A stretch of DNA of 64,000 nt, from contig JADJDQ010000002.1 of NCBI GenBank assembly GCA_016702605.1, forward strand, positions 393,001-457,000, in the 5' to 3' direction. This DNA is from Candidatus Intricatilinea gracilis (lineage in GTDB: Bacteria > Pseudomonadota > Gammaproteobacteria > Burkholderiales > Burkholderiaceae_C). This document shows positions 19,627-28,869 of the stretch, piece by piece; the stretch's first letter is position 1; each line of letters begins with the position of its first letter. Below the pieces are notes generated by a model, which worked only from the letters and a program-made list of their open reading frames with translations, was not told the origin of the DNA and did no database searches. Made by a program: the position numbers and the translations under genes.

Positions 19627-20229
19627 ATGACCGAGCCCGGCAAGCAGCCCCCCGTCCCACGCCCCGGCGTGTCGCCCGAACTGCGCCTGATCGAGGTCGC
19701 GATCTGGCGTGAACTGCTGCGCGCCCCGGCGCACCGCGAGCACGCCTGGCGTCACATGGTGATGGCCAGTCTGGACGCAGGTCGTGTCGACGCCCGCACC
19801 CTGGTGCTGCGTGAATGCGACGACGTGGCGCGTGAACTGGTCTTCTACACCGACGCCCGCTCCCCCAAGCTCGACCAGTTGCGCACCACACCGGGCGCCA
19901 TGCTGGTGGCCTGGTCCACCGACCTGGGCTGGCAGTTGCGCCTGCATTGCCACTTCGAGGTGGCCACCCGCGGCCTGGGTGTGGCCAGCCGCTGGGCACG
20001 CATCCGCTGCACCCCGGCAGCGCAGGATTTTCTGTTCCCGCTGCCGTCCGGCACGGCGATTCCACAACCGGCCGAGGCGGACGTCACCCCGGCGCCACCG
20101 CCGCTCGAACATCATCACTTCGCCGTGTTGACGGCCCGCGTCGACGAGATCGACTGGCTCGAACTCGGCGCACCACGGCATCGCCGTGCCAGATTCGACG
20201 CCAGCGGCGCCAGCTGGATCGCACCCTGA
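19627..20229 (+). CDS. Pyridoxamine 5'-phosphate oxidase-like flavoprotein
   Basis: 200 aa. It shows the split-barrel FMN-binding pattern of the Alr4036/PNPOx-like group: RHMVMASLDAGRVDARTLVLRECDDVARELVFYTDARSPKLDQLRTTPGAMLVAW, where FYTDARSPK contacts FMN phosphate in the family. The C-terminal part (HHFAVLTARVDEIDWLELGAPRHRRARF) is typical of the group rather than of true PdxH. It is divergent from the binding-protein gene, and the substrate is unknown. Confidence 0.82.
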   Translation: MTEPGKQPPVPRPGVSPELRLIEVAIWRELLRAPAHREHAWRHMVMASLDAGRVDARTLVLRECDDVARELVFYTDARSPKLDQLRTTPGAMLVAWSTDLGWQLRLHCHFEVATRGLGVASRWARIRCTPAAQDFLFPLPSGTAIPQPAEADVTPAPPPLEHHHFAVLTARVDEIDWLELGAPRHRRARFDASGASWIAP

Positions 20230-20379
20230 AGGCCCGGCGCCACAGGCCGCCCGCAAGCCTGCGTGACAATGACCGCGCCAGCGCCTGACGCCGGCACGGC
20301 CCTCACCTCCCCTCGACACCGCCTGACAGTCGCCGCCTTGCTGGCCAACGGCGCGCGGCGTCCCGTTCCGGATCCCATC

Positions 20380-20841
20380 ATGTCTGCCGCCCTCGTTGCG
20401 CCCGCCCACTCCGCCCCCGACCAACAGCACCCCCTGGCCACCCGGCTCGGTTACGCCGGGCTCGCGCCCTTTGTCCTGGGCGCGTTGTTGTCGCTGATGG
20501 TGCGGGAAGACGCCCATCCCTATGTGGTGCTGGGCCTGGCGGCGTATGCCACGGCGATCCTGTCGTTTCTGGGCGGCATCCACTGGGGCCTGGCGATGCG
20601 GGCCGACCTGGCCGAACCCCAGGCCTACGTCTGGGCCGTGGTGCCGACCCTGGTGGCGGCACTGGCGGTGCTGATGCCGGCCTATGCCGGCCTGGTGATC
20701 GACGGCCTCATGCTCATCGCCTGTTACCTGGTCGACCGCAAGGTTTATCCGCGTCACGGGCTGGCGTCGTGGCTGACGCTGCGATTCAGGCTCACCGTGG
20801 TGGCCACGCTGGCTTGTTTCCTCGCCGCAGCGAGTGCCTGA
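20380..20841 (+). CDS. DUF3429 membrane protein
   Basis: 153 aa from the ATG at 20380; an ATG 39 codons upstream (20263) is in frame but adds low-complexity sequence. About five membrane helices are present: YAGLAPFVLGALLSLMV, PYVVLGLAAYATAILSFLGGIHWGLAMR, AVVPTLVAALAVLMPAYAGLVIDGLMLIACYLVD and a last helix. The motif FLGGIHWGLAM is characteristic of DUF3429. Its function is unknown. The stop is immediately followed by the start of the M61 peptidase, so the two are co-transcribed. Confidence 0.82.
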   Translation: MSAALVAPAHSAPDQQHPLATRLGYAGLAPFVLGALLSLMVREDAHPYVVLGLAAYATAILSFLGGIHWGLAMRADLAEPQAYVWAVVPTLVAALAVLMPAYAGLVIDGLMLIACYLVDRKVYPRHGLASWLTLRFRLTVVATLACFLAAASA

Positions 20842-22758
20842 ATGCCCACGATGTTGCCGATGGTGCGTTACCGCGTCGAGTTGCTCGATCTGTCCGCGCA
20901 CCTGCTGCGGGTCACCCTCACCGTTCCGGCACCCGCTGCCGAGCAAGAGCTGATGCTGCCGGTCTGGATACCCGGCAGCTACCTGGTGCGCGAGTTCTCG
21001 CGCCACATCTCGCAGCTGGTGGCCAGCCAGGCCGGCCGGCCGGTCGTGTTGACCCAGCTCGACAAACACCGCTGGCGCGCCAGCTGCAGCGGCCGCGCCG
21101 CCTTGGTGCTGAGTTATCAGGTCTATGCCTTCGACGCCTCGGTGCGGACCGCCTGGCTGGACAGCCGGCGCGGCTTTTTCAACCCGGCCAGTGTGTTGCT
21201 CGGCGCGGTGGGTCGCGAGGCCGAGGAACACCGCGTCGCCCTGGCCGGCCTGCCCCCCGGCTGGCAGGTGGCCACCGGCCTGCCCGAAGCGGGCAAGAAC
21301 GAATACGTCGCCGCCAGCTACGACGCCCTCATCGACCACCCCTTCGAGCTGGGTGAGTTCTGGCGCGGCAGCTTCAAGGCAGGTGGTGTCACCCACGAAT
21401 TTGTCGTGGCCGGCGCCTGGCCGGGTTTCGACGGCGCCCGACTGCTGGCCGACACCCAAAAGATCTGCGCGGCGCAGATCGCCTTCTGGCACGGCAGCGA
21501 CAAGCCGCCGTTCGATCGTTACGTCTTCATGCTCAGCGCGGTCGACGACGGTTACGGCGGCCTCGAACACCGCAACAGCACGGCGCTGATCTGCAAACGC
21601 ATCGACCTGCCGCGCACCGGCATGAGCGGTACACCCGACGGCTACGTCACGCTGCTGGGCCTGATCAGCCACGAATATTTCCACACCTGGAACGTCAAGC
21701 GGCTCAAGCCCGCCGAGTTCGTGCCCTACGACCTGACCCGCGAGAACTACACCGAGCTGCTGTGGTTCTTCGAGGGTTTCACCTCGTACTTCGACGACAT
21801 CTTCCTGCTGCGTGCCGGGTTGATCGACGAGGCGCGGTACCTCAAACTCGTCGCCAAGACCATCACCCAGGTGCTCGCCACGCCCGGGCGCAAGGTGCAA
21901 AGTGTGGCCGAGGCCAGCTTCGACGCCTGGATCAAGTACTACCGCCCCGACGAGAACACACCCAATGCCACGGTGAGTTACTACACCAAGGGTGCGTTGA
22001 TTGCGCTGGCGCTCGACCTGACGCTGCGCCGCGAAGGTGAACGCCGCCGCGGCCCGCAACGCGCCAGCCTGGACGCGTTGATGTTGCGCCTGTGGCAAAG
22101 CAGTGGTGCCGCCTCGAGCGGCCGCGGCGCCGTGCCGGGCGGGGCCAGCAAGGGCATTTCGAGCACGACCGCTGCCACGCCCGACGGCGCCAGCAGCCAA
22201 GGCGCCATTCCCGTCGGGTCCCGCGTCGACGGCTCCATCAGCGAGGCCGACATCGCCGCGGCGCTGCACACCGTGGGCGCCCGGTCGTACGCCCCCGAAC
22301 TCGCCAGCTGGGTGCACGGCACCGAAGACCTGCCGCTGACCGACCTGCTGGCCCAGTTCGGCGTGCGCTGGAGCCACGAGGCCTCGACCTTGCTGCAACG
22401 CCTGGGCCTGCGCCTGCACGAAGGTGGTGCTGCCGGCGGCCTGCGGGTGCAGGCCGTGCAACGCGGCGGCGCGGCCGAACGGGCCGGGCTGGCGGCTGGC
22501 GACGAGTTGCTGGCGCTGGGCGACTGGCGCATCGTCAAACTAGACGAACTGGTCGTGCTGGCCAGCGCCCTGCCGCGCCAGGCAGGGCGGCTGAGCCTGC
22601 TGATCGCGCGTGATCGCCGCCTGGCCACCCTCAAACTCGACCTCGGCATGGCCGAAGCCCCGGGCGCGACGCCGTCCGGCACGGTGCAACTGGCCATCGA
22701 CAGCACTGCCAGCGCCGCCCAGGTACGCCGCCGCGACGCCTGGCTGGGCCGTGCCTGA
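20842..22758 (+). CDS. M61-family glycyl aminopeptidase with PDZ domain
   Basis: 638 aa. The N-terminal beta domain (YRVELLDLSAHLLRVTLTV, then PVWIPGSYLVREFSRHI) precedes the catalytic domain with SHEYFHTWNVKRLKP, where His277, Glu278 and His281 bind zinc. The downstream Glu is in LLWFFEGFTSYFDD. A PDZ domain closes the protein (GLRVQAVQRGGAAERAGLAAGDELLAL). A Ser/Gly-rich insert of roughly 45 residues (about 430-470) interrupts the helical domain. It has no signal peptide. M61 enzymes cleave N-terminal Gly/Ala. The start abuts the DUF3429 stop, and the end overlaps the next gene. Confidence 0.93.
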   Translation: MPTMLPMVRYRVELLDLSAHLLRVTLTVPAPAAEQELMLPVWIPGSYLVREFSRHISQLVASQAGRPVVLTQLDKHRWRASCSGRAALVLSYQVYAFDASVRTAWLDSRRGFFNPASVLLGAVGREAEEHRVALAGLPPGWQVATGLPEAGKNEYVAASYDALIDHPFELGEFWRGSFKAGGVTHEFVVAGAWPGFDGARLLADTQKICAAQIAFWHGSDKPPFDRYVFMLSAVDDGYGGLEHRNSTALICKRIDLPRTGMSGTPDGYVTLLGLISHEYFHTWNVKRLKPAEFVPYDLTRENYTELLWFFEGFTSYFDDIFLLRAGLIDEARYLKLVAKTITQVLATPGRKVQSVAEASFDAWIKYYRPDENTPNATVSYYTKGALIALALDLTLRREGERRRGPQRASLDALMLRLWQSSGAASSGRGAVPGGASKGISSTTAATPDGASSQGAIPVGSRVDGSISEADIAAALHTVGARSYAPELASWVHGTEDLPLTDLLAQFGVRWSHEASTLLQRLGLRLHEGGAAGGLRVQAVQRGGAAERAGLAAGDELLALGDWRIVKLDELVVLASALPRQAGRLSLLIARDRRLATLKLDLGMAEAPGATPSGTVQLAIDSTASAAQVRRRDAWLGRA

Positions 22759-24268
22759 CACCCCACCGGCGCGGCCCGATCACCGCGCCGCACCCTCCGG
22801 GCGACGATCCGGGCCACCAGGCGGACCGAGCTCATCCCGGCCCGCGTCACCGTGGCGACGCCGCGCCTGGTGGGGCCTGCTCGGGCTGGTGTCACTCACC
22901 CACCTGCTGCTCGGTGAACGACTGAGCGCCGAATTCATCTCGCTGGCCGACTCGGCCCGCCCCGCCATGCGGCGGATGCAGGCCAGCTACACACGGGTGC
23001 TCGAACAATCGGTGCCGACGCCGCCCGCCCCACGCCCGCCACGTCGCGCCGGCCAGGGCACACGTGTTGCCACCGCTGCATCAGCAGCCCCACCACCCGC
23101 CGAGGCAGCCAGTGCGGCCGAAGCAGCAGCATCCGACACCGCCGCTGCGGCTTCCGACGCAGCCGCAACAGCCGCGGCGGCCGCAGCCAGCGCTGCCGCG
23201 GCAATGGCGCAAGCTGCTGCCTCCGCTGCCTCCGCTGCCTCTGCAGCGTCGGCAGCGGCCACGTCGGCAGTGGCTGCTTCGGCAGCGGCGGCATCCGCGG
23301 CCGTGGTGCCCGGCGCAGCCGCGACGTCGGACGTGGCGGCCAGCCGCAACACCAGCCCGGCCGCAGGCGACGGATCAGACAACATCGCGGCTTCGGCTGC
23401 AGCTGCGGACAGTTCGGCATCTGGCGCAGCCGACCCGGCAGGGCGTCCACCCTCCTCAGCAGTGGCGCGCCAACAAGCCAGCGCCAGTTCACCGGCGAGC
23501 GGCGCAGCCCACATCGACGCCCCGGCGACCACCGCCGCCGCACCTGCGGCCAGCGGCGCCAGTGCGGCCACGGCCGGCGTGACGCAGAACCTCGACGGTG
23601 TCGAGTGGCCGGCGTCGACGCGGCTGAGCTATGAGCTGCACGGCTGGTACCGCGGCGACGTGACGGGCAGCGCCAAGGTCGAGTGGTTGCGCGAGGGGCG
23701 TCGTTACCAGGTGCATCTCGAGGTGGTGATCGGCCCGTCGATGGCACCGCTGGCGCGCCGGCGCATGAGCAGTGAAGGCCGCATTTCGGCCGACGGCCTG
23801 GTGCCGCAGCGGTATGAGCAGGAGACCTGGCAGATCATCGGCCGCACCCGCCGCGCCGACATGGTGCTGGGCAGCGAAATCGTCACCCTGGCCAACGGCA
23901 AGCGCCAACCCCGTCCGCCGGATGTGCAGGACACCGCCAGCCAGTTCGTGCAGATGGTCTTCTTGCTCATGACCCGGCCTGAGCTGGCGCGGCCCGGTGC
24001 CAGCGTCGAGTTCGCGCTGGCCCTGCCCCACCGCATCGACCGCTGGACCTACGACATGAAGGGCGCGCAGACCCTCGTCACCCCGGCCGGCAGCATCACG
24101 ACCTTGCACGTGCAACCACGCCGGCGTGCCGCCGAAGGCGACCTCACGGTGCAGATGTGGCTGGCGCCCAGCCTGCAGATGCTGCCGGCACGTATCCGCA
24201 TCGAGCAGGACGCCACCACCTGGGCCGATCTGGTGCTGGCGAAGTTTCCCGAGCAGGCGGCGCGTTGA
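22751..24268 (+). CDS. DUF3108 protein with long Ala/Ser-rich linker
   Basis: 505 aa from a GTG at 22751, which overlaps the M61 stop by 8 bases. A basic N-terminus and one membrane helix (AWWGLLGLVSLTHLLLGERL, about residues 38-57) precede roughly 190 residues of Ala/Ser/Pro-rich low-complexity sequence. The C-terminal DUF3108 domain (about 280-505) follows, beginning WPASTRLSYELHGWYRGDVTGSAKVEWL and including QRYEQETWQIIGRTRRADMV. The layout is an inner-membrane anchor, a periplasm-spanning linker and a periplasmic domain, like TonB-type architecture, though no TonB motif is seen. Its function is unknown. Confidence 0.82.
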   Translation: MPDTPPARPDHRAAPSGRRSGPPGGPSSSRPASPWRRRAWWGLLGLVSLTHLLLGERLSAEFISLADSARPAMRRMQASYTRVLEQSVPTPPAPRPPRRAGQGTRVATAASAAPPPAEAASAAEAAASDTAAAASDAAATAAAAAASAAAAMAQAAASAASAASAASAAATSAVAASAAAASAAVVPGAAATSDVAASRNTSPAAGDGSDNIAASAAAADSSASGAADPAGRPPSSAVARQQASASSPASGAAHIDAPATTAAAPAASGASAATAGVTQNLDGVEWPASTRLSYELHGWYRGDVTGSAKVEWLREGRRYQVHLEVVIGPSMAPLARRRMSSEGRISADGLVPQRYEQETWQIIGRTRRADMVLGSEIVTLANGKRQPRPPDVQDTASQFVQMVFLLMTRPELARPGASVEFALALPHRIDRWTYDMKGAQTLVTPAGSITTLHVQPRRRAAEGDLTVQMWLAPSLQMLPARIRIEQDATTWADLVLAKFPEQAAR

Positions 24269-24391
24269 GCTTGCCGACGCGGCGTTTGCCGCAGAGGCGG
24301 GCGCAGCTCGAATGCTTCCGTATAGTCGCCGCCAGACAGGCAGCGCAACACCTGCGCCGCCGACGATTCCCCACCCCACAGGAGCACGCCC

Positions 24392-25186
24392 ATGAGTGAT
24401 GCCTACGACAACATCATCGTCGAGACCCGCGGCGCCGCTGCGCTGCGTTTCGGCTGGATCACGCTGAACCGCCCGAAGGCGCTGAATGCACTCAACGACG
24501 CCTTGATGGACGAACTCGGCCGCGCGCTGCTGTCCTTCGACGCCGACGACAGCATCGGCTGCATCGTCGTCACCGGCAGCGAAAAGGCGTTTGCGGCCGG
24601 CGCCGACATCGCCATGATGAAGCCCAACGACTTCCCGAGCGCCTACATGAAGGGCCTGATCTCGCGCAACTGGGACACCATCCGCCAGGTGCGCAAGCCC
24701 GTGATCGCCGCGGTGGCCGGTTTCGCCCTGGGCGGCGGCTGCGAGGTGGCGATGGCCTGCGACATGATCATCGCCGCCGACACCGCCAAGTTCGGTCAGC
24801 CGGAGATCAAGCTGGGCATCATCCCCGGCGCTGGCGGCACGCAGCGCCTGCCGCGCGCGGTGGGCAAGGCCAAGGCCTTCGACCTGGTCGTCACCGGCCG
24901 CATGATGGACGCGGCCGAAGCCGAACGCTCGGGCCTGGTGGCACGTGTCGTCGCTGCCGACCAGTTGCATGCCGAGGCCGAATCGGCGGCCAACGCGATC
25001 TGCGGCTACTCGCTGCCCAGCATCATCGCCAGCAAGGAGTGCATCAACCGCGCCTACGAAGCACCGCTGAGTGAAGGCCTGCTGTTCGAGCGGCGCCTCT
25101 TCCACGCGCTGTTCTCGACCGTCGACCAGAAGGAAGGCATGGGCGCCTTCCTCGAAAAACGCAAGCCCGACTTCAAGCAGGGTTGA
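24392..25186 (+). CDS. Enoyl-CoA hydratase
   Basis: 264 aa, crotonase fold. The oxyanion-hole segments are visible: [11 protein letters not shown] and the later [28 protein letters not shown]. The catalytic glutamates lie in GCEVAMAC and [22 protein letters not shown], as in mitochondrial-type ECHS1 and PaaF. It hydrates trans-2-enoyl-CoA in fatty-acid or phenylacetate beta-oxidation. A good ribosome binding site (CAGGAG) precedes the start. It is a single gene, not in a fad or paa operon. Confidence 0.93.
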   Translation: MSDAYDNIIVETRGAAALRFGWITLNRPKALNALNDALMDELGRALLSFDADDSIGCIVVTGSEKAFAAGADIAMMKPNDFPSAYMKGLISRNWDTIRQVRKPVIAAVAGFALGGGCEVAMACDMIIAADTAKFGQPEIKLGIIPGAGGTQRLPRAVGKAKAFDLVVTGRMMDAAEAERSGLVARVVAADQLHAEAESAANAICGYSLPSIIASKECINRAYEAPLSEGLLFERRLFHALFSTVDQKEGMGAFLEKRKPDFKQG

Positions 25187-25225
25187 CGCCTCCGACGCGC
25201 CGCGCCGCGTGTGGCGCACTCAGCA

Positions 25226-25247
25226 AAAAGGCCGGGGTGACCCGGCC
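25226..25247. terminator. Bidirectional terminator between enoyl-CoA hydratase and DsbC-like gene
   Basis: A 9-bp stem AAGGCCGGG/CCCGGCCTT encloses the tetraloop GTGA. It is preceded by AAAAA on the plus strand, which reads as a U-run after the stem on the minus strand. It lies between two convergent genes and best serves the minus-strand gene. Confidence 0.8.
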
Positions 25248-25339
25248 TTCGTGTTTGGCGGCGACAACCGGTGAGGCGTCGCCCGTCGTGCGCTCGGCGC
25301 ATCGGCGGACCGCCGATGCGCGCCGGCATCAGGCCAGCA

Positions 25340-26113
25340 TCAGGCTGGCGCCTTGGCCGTCATGCGGCGTTCCACCTCGGCCGGCGGAATGGCGCCGGGG
25401 GCACGGCTGCCGTCCTCGAACACGATGGCCGGTGTGCCGTTGATCTTGTGTTTGACGGCCAGCGCCTTGTTGCGCTCGATCGCCGAGCTGTCGCATTCAC
25501 CCATGGCGCGCGGTGGTGTGGCGCCCTTGGTCATCCAGTCGCGCCACACCACGGTGTTGTCCTTGGCGCACCAGATCGAGCGGCTCTTTTCGGGTGAATC
25601 GCCGCCCAGGATGGGGATGACGAAGGTGTAGACGGTCACATCCTTCACGCTCAGCAGGTCGCGCTCGAACTTCTTGCAGTAGCCGCAGTTGGGGTCGGCG
25701 AAGACGGCGATGCGGCGTTTGCCGTTGCCGTTCTTCCAGACGATGGCGTCCTTGAGCGGCAGGGCGTTGAAGTCGATCTGGGTGAGCTTGTTGATGCGCT
25801 CCTGCGTCAGGTTGCGGTGACTGGAGGTCTCGGCGATTTCGCCCTGGATGATGTAGTTGGCCTTGGCGTCGGTGTAGACCACCTCGTTGCCCATGCGCAC
25901 TTCGTACAGGTTGGCCATGGGCATGGCACGGATCTCGTCGATGTTCAGGCCCGGATAACGTTCGGCCAGGGTCTTGCGGATCTCGGCGTCGACCTTCTTC
26001 AGGTCGGGCTCCTGCGCCCAGGCCAGACCGCTGACCAGTGCGGCGCCAGTGGCCAGGACCAGGGCAAGGCGGCGGACGTGGCGCCATTGAGTAAGACTGT
26101 GGGCTTGCGGCAT
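25340..26113 (-). CDS. DsbC-family periplasmic disulfide isomerase
   Basis: 257 aa from the start at 26113, chosen because it gives a signal peptide (LALVLATGAALVSGLAWAQ). The N-terminal dimerisation domain (IRKTLAERYPGLNIDEIRAMPMANLYEVRMGNEVVYTD) is followed by the thioredoxin fold with C143-G-Y-C146 in FADPNCGYCKKFE and the cis-Pro in INGTPAIVFEDG. It isomerises wrong disulfides in the periplasm, kept reduced by DsbD. It follows the UbiH-like gene on the same strand, an arrangement common in Burkholderiales. Confidence 0.92.
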   Translation of the reverse strand: MPQAHSLTQWRHVRRLALVLATGAALVSGLAWAQEPDLKKVDAEIRKTLAERYPGLNIDEIRAMPMANLYEVRMGNEVVYTDAKANYIIQGEIAETSSHRNLTQERINKLTQIDFNALPLKDAIVWKNGNGKRRIAVFADPNCGYCKKFERDLLSVKDVTVYTFVIPILGGDSPEKSRSIWCAKDNTVVWRDWMTKGATPPRAMGECDSSAIERNKALAVKHKINGTPAIVFEDGSRAPGAIPPAEVERRMTAKAPA

Positions 26114-26271
26114 GGCGGTGTCCTCGAATTGCATGGAGCGCGATGTTGTGGCGCAGTGGTGGGGCACGGTGTAGTGCGCGGCGTTGGGGTCGCAGGGGCG
26201 ACGGAAGGCGGGTAGCGCAACCGCTGACGGGCGCGGGCCCGACAGTATGAGCCAAGCCCGCCGGGCTTGCT

Positions 26272-27417
26272 TCACCCTAAGGCTTGACCCGCCAGCCAGC
26301 GCTTGAGCGGCGTGAGGTGGTTCACCACATCAAGGCCGGTGTTGCGCAATTCGCGCAGCAGCGGCACCTCGCGTTCGAAGAGTTGCCACAACGCGTCGGT
26401 GCCGGTGCCCATCATCCAGACCGGCGCGGCGCGTTCGCGCCCATAACGCCGCAGTGTGCGGGCGTCGCCTGCACTGCGCCAGGACTGGTCGCGCCGAGCA
26501 TCGCTGAGCACCCGCGCCAGGCAATCGACGTCCCCCAGCCCCAGGTTCAGGCCGTGGCCCGACAGCGGATGCACGGCATGCGCCGCATCCCCCACCAGCA
26601 CCCAGCCCTCACCACTCACGGCGCTGGCGCGGGCGAACTGCAGCGGCCAGGCGATACGCGCCGAGACCAGCGTGAGCCTGCCGGCAGCGCCGCCGCTGGC
26701 GGCCTGCAGTTCGGCCTCGAACTCGGCGTCGGAACAGGCCAGCAGTTCGTCGGCCCGCTTGTCGGGCACCGACCAGACGATGCCGTAGCCGCCGGCCGCC
26801 GCCTCGTGGCCGGCACGGGCAGCCGCCGCGCGGTCGAAGGGCAACAGCGCCAGGATGTCGGGCTGGCGAAACCATTGCCAGGCGCAGCCGTCGTGTGGCA
26901 CGTCGCTTTGCACCCAGGCGGCGATGCCGCGATGGCCGTAGGCCTGCGGCTCGTAACGCACACCCAGGGCAGCGCGGCTGGCCGAGCCGCGGCCTTCACA
27001 CACGGCCTTGAGTTCGGCCGGCACCGGCGCGGCCACACGCTTCAACTTGGGCGCGTAAGTGAGCGCCTGAGCCAGCGTGGCGTCGAGCGCGCCAGCGTCG
27101 ACGATCCAGGCCAGCGCCGGCACACATTGCTGCCAGGCAGTGAATTCGAGCAGCCCTCCGCCGTCGCCGCTGATGTGCATGCGGTTCACCGGCGTGGCCG
27201 CACCGGGCGGCAGGGCGTCCCACACACGCAGGCGTTCGAGCAGGGCGATCGACGCGGCATTGAGTGCGTAGGCGCGCAGGTCAGGCGAACTGGCGCGCGC
27301 GGCGGCCGACTTGGCATCGTCGACCAGGGCAACATCGAAGCCGGCGTGGGCCAGCGCCAGTGCCAGACAGGCGCCGACCGCACCCGATCCTTGTATGCAG
27401 ACTTGGGGGGAACTCAT
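26272..27417 (-). CDS. UbiH/COQ6-family FAD-dependent monooxygenase
   Basis: 381 aa. The FAD-binding Rossmann motif is [27 protein letters not shown] at the N-terminus. The second flavin motif is [26 protein letters not shown] near residue 290. This is the class A flavoprotein hydroxylase pattern of the UbiH/UbiF/UbiI/COQ6 family, which hydroxylates the ubiquinone ring. Which ring position it modifies cannot be read from the sequence. It is divergent from ychF across a short inverted-repeat promoter region. Confidence 0.9.
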   Translation of the reverse strand: MSSPQVCIQGSGAVGACLALALAHAGFDVALVDDAKSAAARASSPDLRAYALNAASIALLERLRVWDALPPGAATPVNRMHISGDGGGLLEFTAWQQCVPALAWIVDAGALDATLAQALTYAPKLKRVAAPVPAELKAVCEGRGSASRAALGVRYEPQAYGHRGIAAWVQSDVPHDGCAWQWFRQPDILALLPFDRAAAARAGHEAAAGGYGIVWSVPDKRADELLACSDAEFEAELQAASGGAAGRLTLVSARIAWPLQFARASAVSGEGWVLVGDAAHAVHPLSGHGLNLGLGDVDCLARVLSDARRDQSWRSAGDARTLRRYGRERAAPVWMMGTGTDALWQLFEREVPLLRELRNTGLDVVNHLTPLKRWLAGQALG

Positions 27418-27423
27418 CGAGAA

Positions 27424-27452
27424 GATTGTAGGCAGGGCCGCCTCCTACAATC
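27424..27452. promoter_or_regulatory. Symmetrical divergent promoter/inverted repeat
   Basis: Arms GATTGTAGG (27424-27432) and CCTACAATC (27444-27452) are perfect inverted repeats with an 11-base spacer. Each arm contains TACAAT, a near-consensus -10 box, one on each strand. The element lies between the UbiH-like gene (minus) and ychF (plus), so both genes may share it. Binding by a regulator is possible but not shown. Confidence 0.55.
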
Positions 27453-27496
27453 CCGCGCTTCGTATCGCCAATCGCGCGCCCCGGCGCGTCGTCATC

Positions 27497-28591
27497 ATGA
27501 GTCTCAAGTGCGGCATCGTCGGCTTGCCCAACGTCGGCAAGTCCACCCTCTTCAACGCCCTCACCAAGGCGGGCATCGCTGCCGAGAACTACCCCTTCTG
27601 CACCATCGAGCCCAATGTGGGCATCGTCGAGTTGCCCGACCCGCGCCTGGCCGAACTGGCCAAGATCGTCGAGCCCGAACGGGTACTGCCTGCGGTGGTC
27701 GAATTCGTCGACATCGCAGGTCTCGTGGCCGGTGCCTCGCAGGGTGAAGGCCTGGGCAACAAGTTCCTGAGCCACATCCGCGAGACCGACGCCATCGTCA
27801 ACGTGGTGCGCTGCTTCGAGGACGACAACGTCATCCACGTGGCCGGCAAGATCGACCCGATCAGCGACATCGAGGTCATCCAGACCGAACTCTGCCTGGC
27901 CGACCTGGGCACGGTCGAGAAAAGCCTGCACCGCTACGTCAAGGCCGCGCGCAGCGGCAACGACAAGGAAGCCGCCGCCCTGGTCAAGGTGCTCGAGAAG
28001 TGCCAGGCCGCCCTGGACAAGGCCGAACCGGTGCGCGGCATCGACTTCTCGAAAGAAGAGCAGGCGATCCTCAAGCCGCTGTGCCTGATCACCGCCAAGC
28101 CGGCGATGTTCGTCGGCAACGTCAGCGAGACCGGCTTCGAGAACAACCCCTTCCTCGACCGCCTGCGCGAATTTGCCGCCAGGCAAAACGCGCCGGTCGT
28201 GGCCATCTGCGCCAAGACCGAAGCCGAACTCGCCGACATGGACGACGAGGACAAGGCCATGTTCCTGGCCGAGATGGGCCAGGACGAACCGGGCCTGAAC
28301 CGCCTCATCCGCGCCGCCTTCAGCCTGCTGGGCCTGCAGACCTACTTCACCGCCGGCGTAAAGGAAGTGCGCGCCTGGACCATCCACATCGGCGACACCG
28401 GCCCGCAGGCCGCCGGCGTCATCCACACCGACTTCGAGCGCGGCTACATCCGCGCCCAGACCATCGCCTACGACGATTTCATCAAGTTCGGCGGCGAACA
28501 AGGCGCCAAGGAAGCAGGCAAGATGCGCGCCGAAGGCAAGGAATACGTCGTCAAGGATGGCGACGTCTTGCACTTCCTGTTCAACGTCTAA
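27497..28591 (+). CDS. ychF: Redox-regulated P-loop ATPase/GTPase YchF (OLA1 type)
   Basis: 364 aa, full length. It begins [23 protein letters not shown], with the P-loop GLPNVGKST at residues 9-17, then [13 protein letters not shown] and [25 protein letters not shown]. The helical coiled-coil region is about 130-200. The C-terminal TGS/ubiquitin-like domain includes [31 protein letters not shown] and ends in LHFLFNV. By family it binds ribosomes and prefers ATP, and it is a negative regulator of oxidative-stress responses. It is a single gene. Confidence 0.97.
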   Translation: MSLKCGIVGLPNVGKSTLFNALTKAGIAAENYPFCTIEPNVGIVELPDPRLAELAKIVEPERVLPAVVEFVDIAGLVAGASQGEGLGNKFLSHIRETDAIVNVVRCFEDDNVIHVAGKIDPISDIEVIQTELCLADLGTVEKSLHRYVKAARSGNDKEAAALVKVLEKCQAALDKAEPVRGIDFSKEEQAILKPLCLITAKPAMFVGNVSETGFENNPFLDRLREFAARQNAPVVAICAKTEAELADMDDEDKAMFLAEMGQDEPGLNRLIRAAFSLLGLQTYFTAGVKEVRAWTIHIGDTGPQAAGVIHTDFERGYIRAQTIAYDDFIKFGGEQGAKEAGKMRAEGKEYVVKDGDVLHFLFNV

Positions 28592-28869
28592 GTCGAATCC
28601 GCGCCACGGCGGGGGGCCACGGCCGGCGCTTCGAGCGGTCGCTGCGTGGGCCTTGAGGCCCGGGTTCAAACTGGATCGGCTGTCCGCCAGGACACGCCGT
28701 GAGCACGCGACTCATCAGTTTGGTGGATATCGCCACAGCGCTCGAGACGGTCTGGCCGGTACAGAATCTTGATGCCGACGGAAGAGCGCGCTGAAGGTCT
28801 GAAACTGGCAACGCGCTCGCGTGAATGAACGTCCTGCGGCACCGTGAGCAAGGTTCACCAAGGAGCATC
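28592..28869. other. Gene-free stretch after ychF
   Basis: About 280 bases. The only clear signal is the ribosome binding site AGGAG just before the next start. I see no convincing gene, repeat or RNA in the rest. Confidence 0.4.

Noticed and set aside
19585..22461. A 958-codon minus-strand open frame opposite the PNPOx-like, DUF3429 and M61 genes
   Set aside because: It mirrors three well-supported genes and encodes no recognisable motif.
25340..26275. A longer start for the DsbC-like protein
   Set aside because: The extension is Pro/Arg-rich and would hide the signal peptide; the start at 26113 exposes it.
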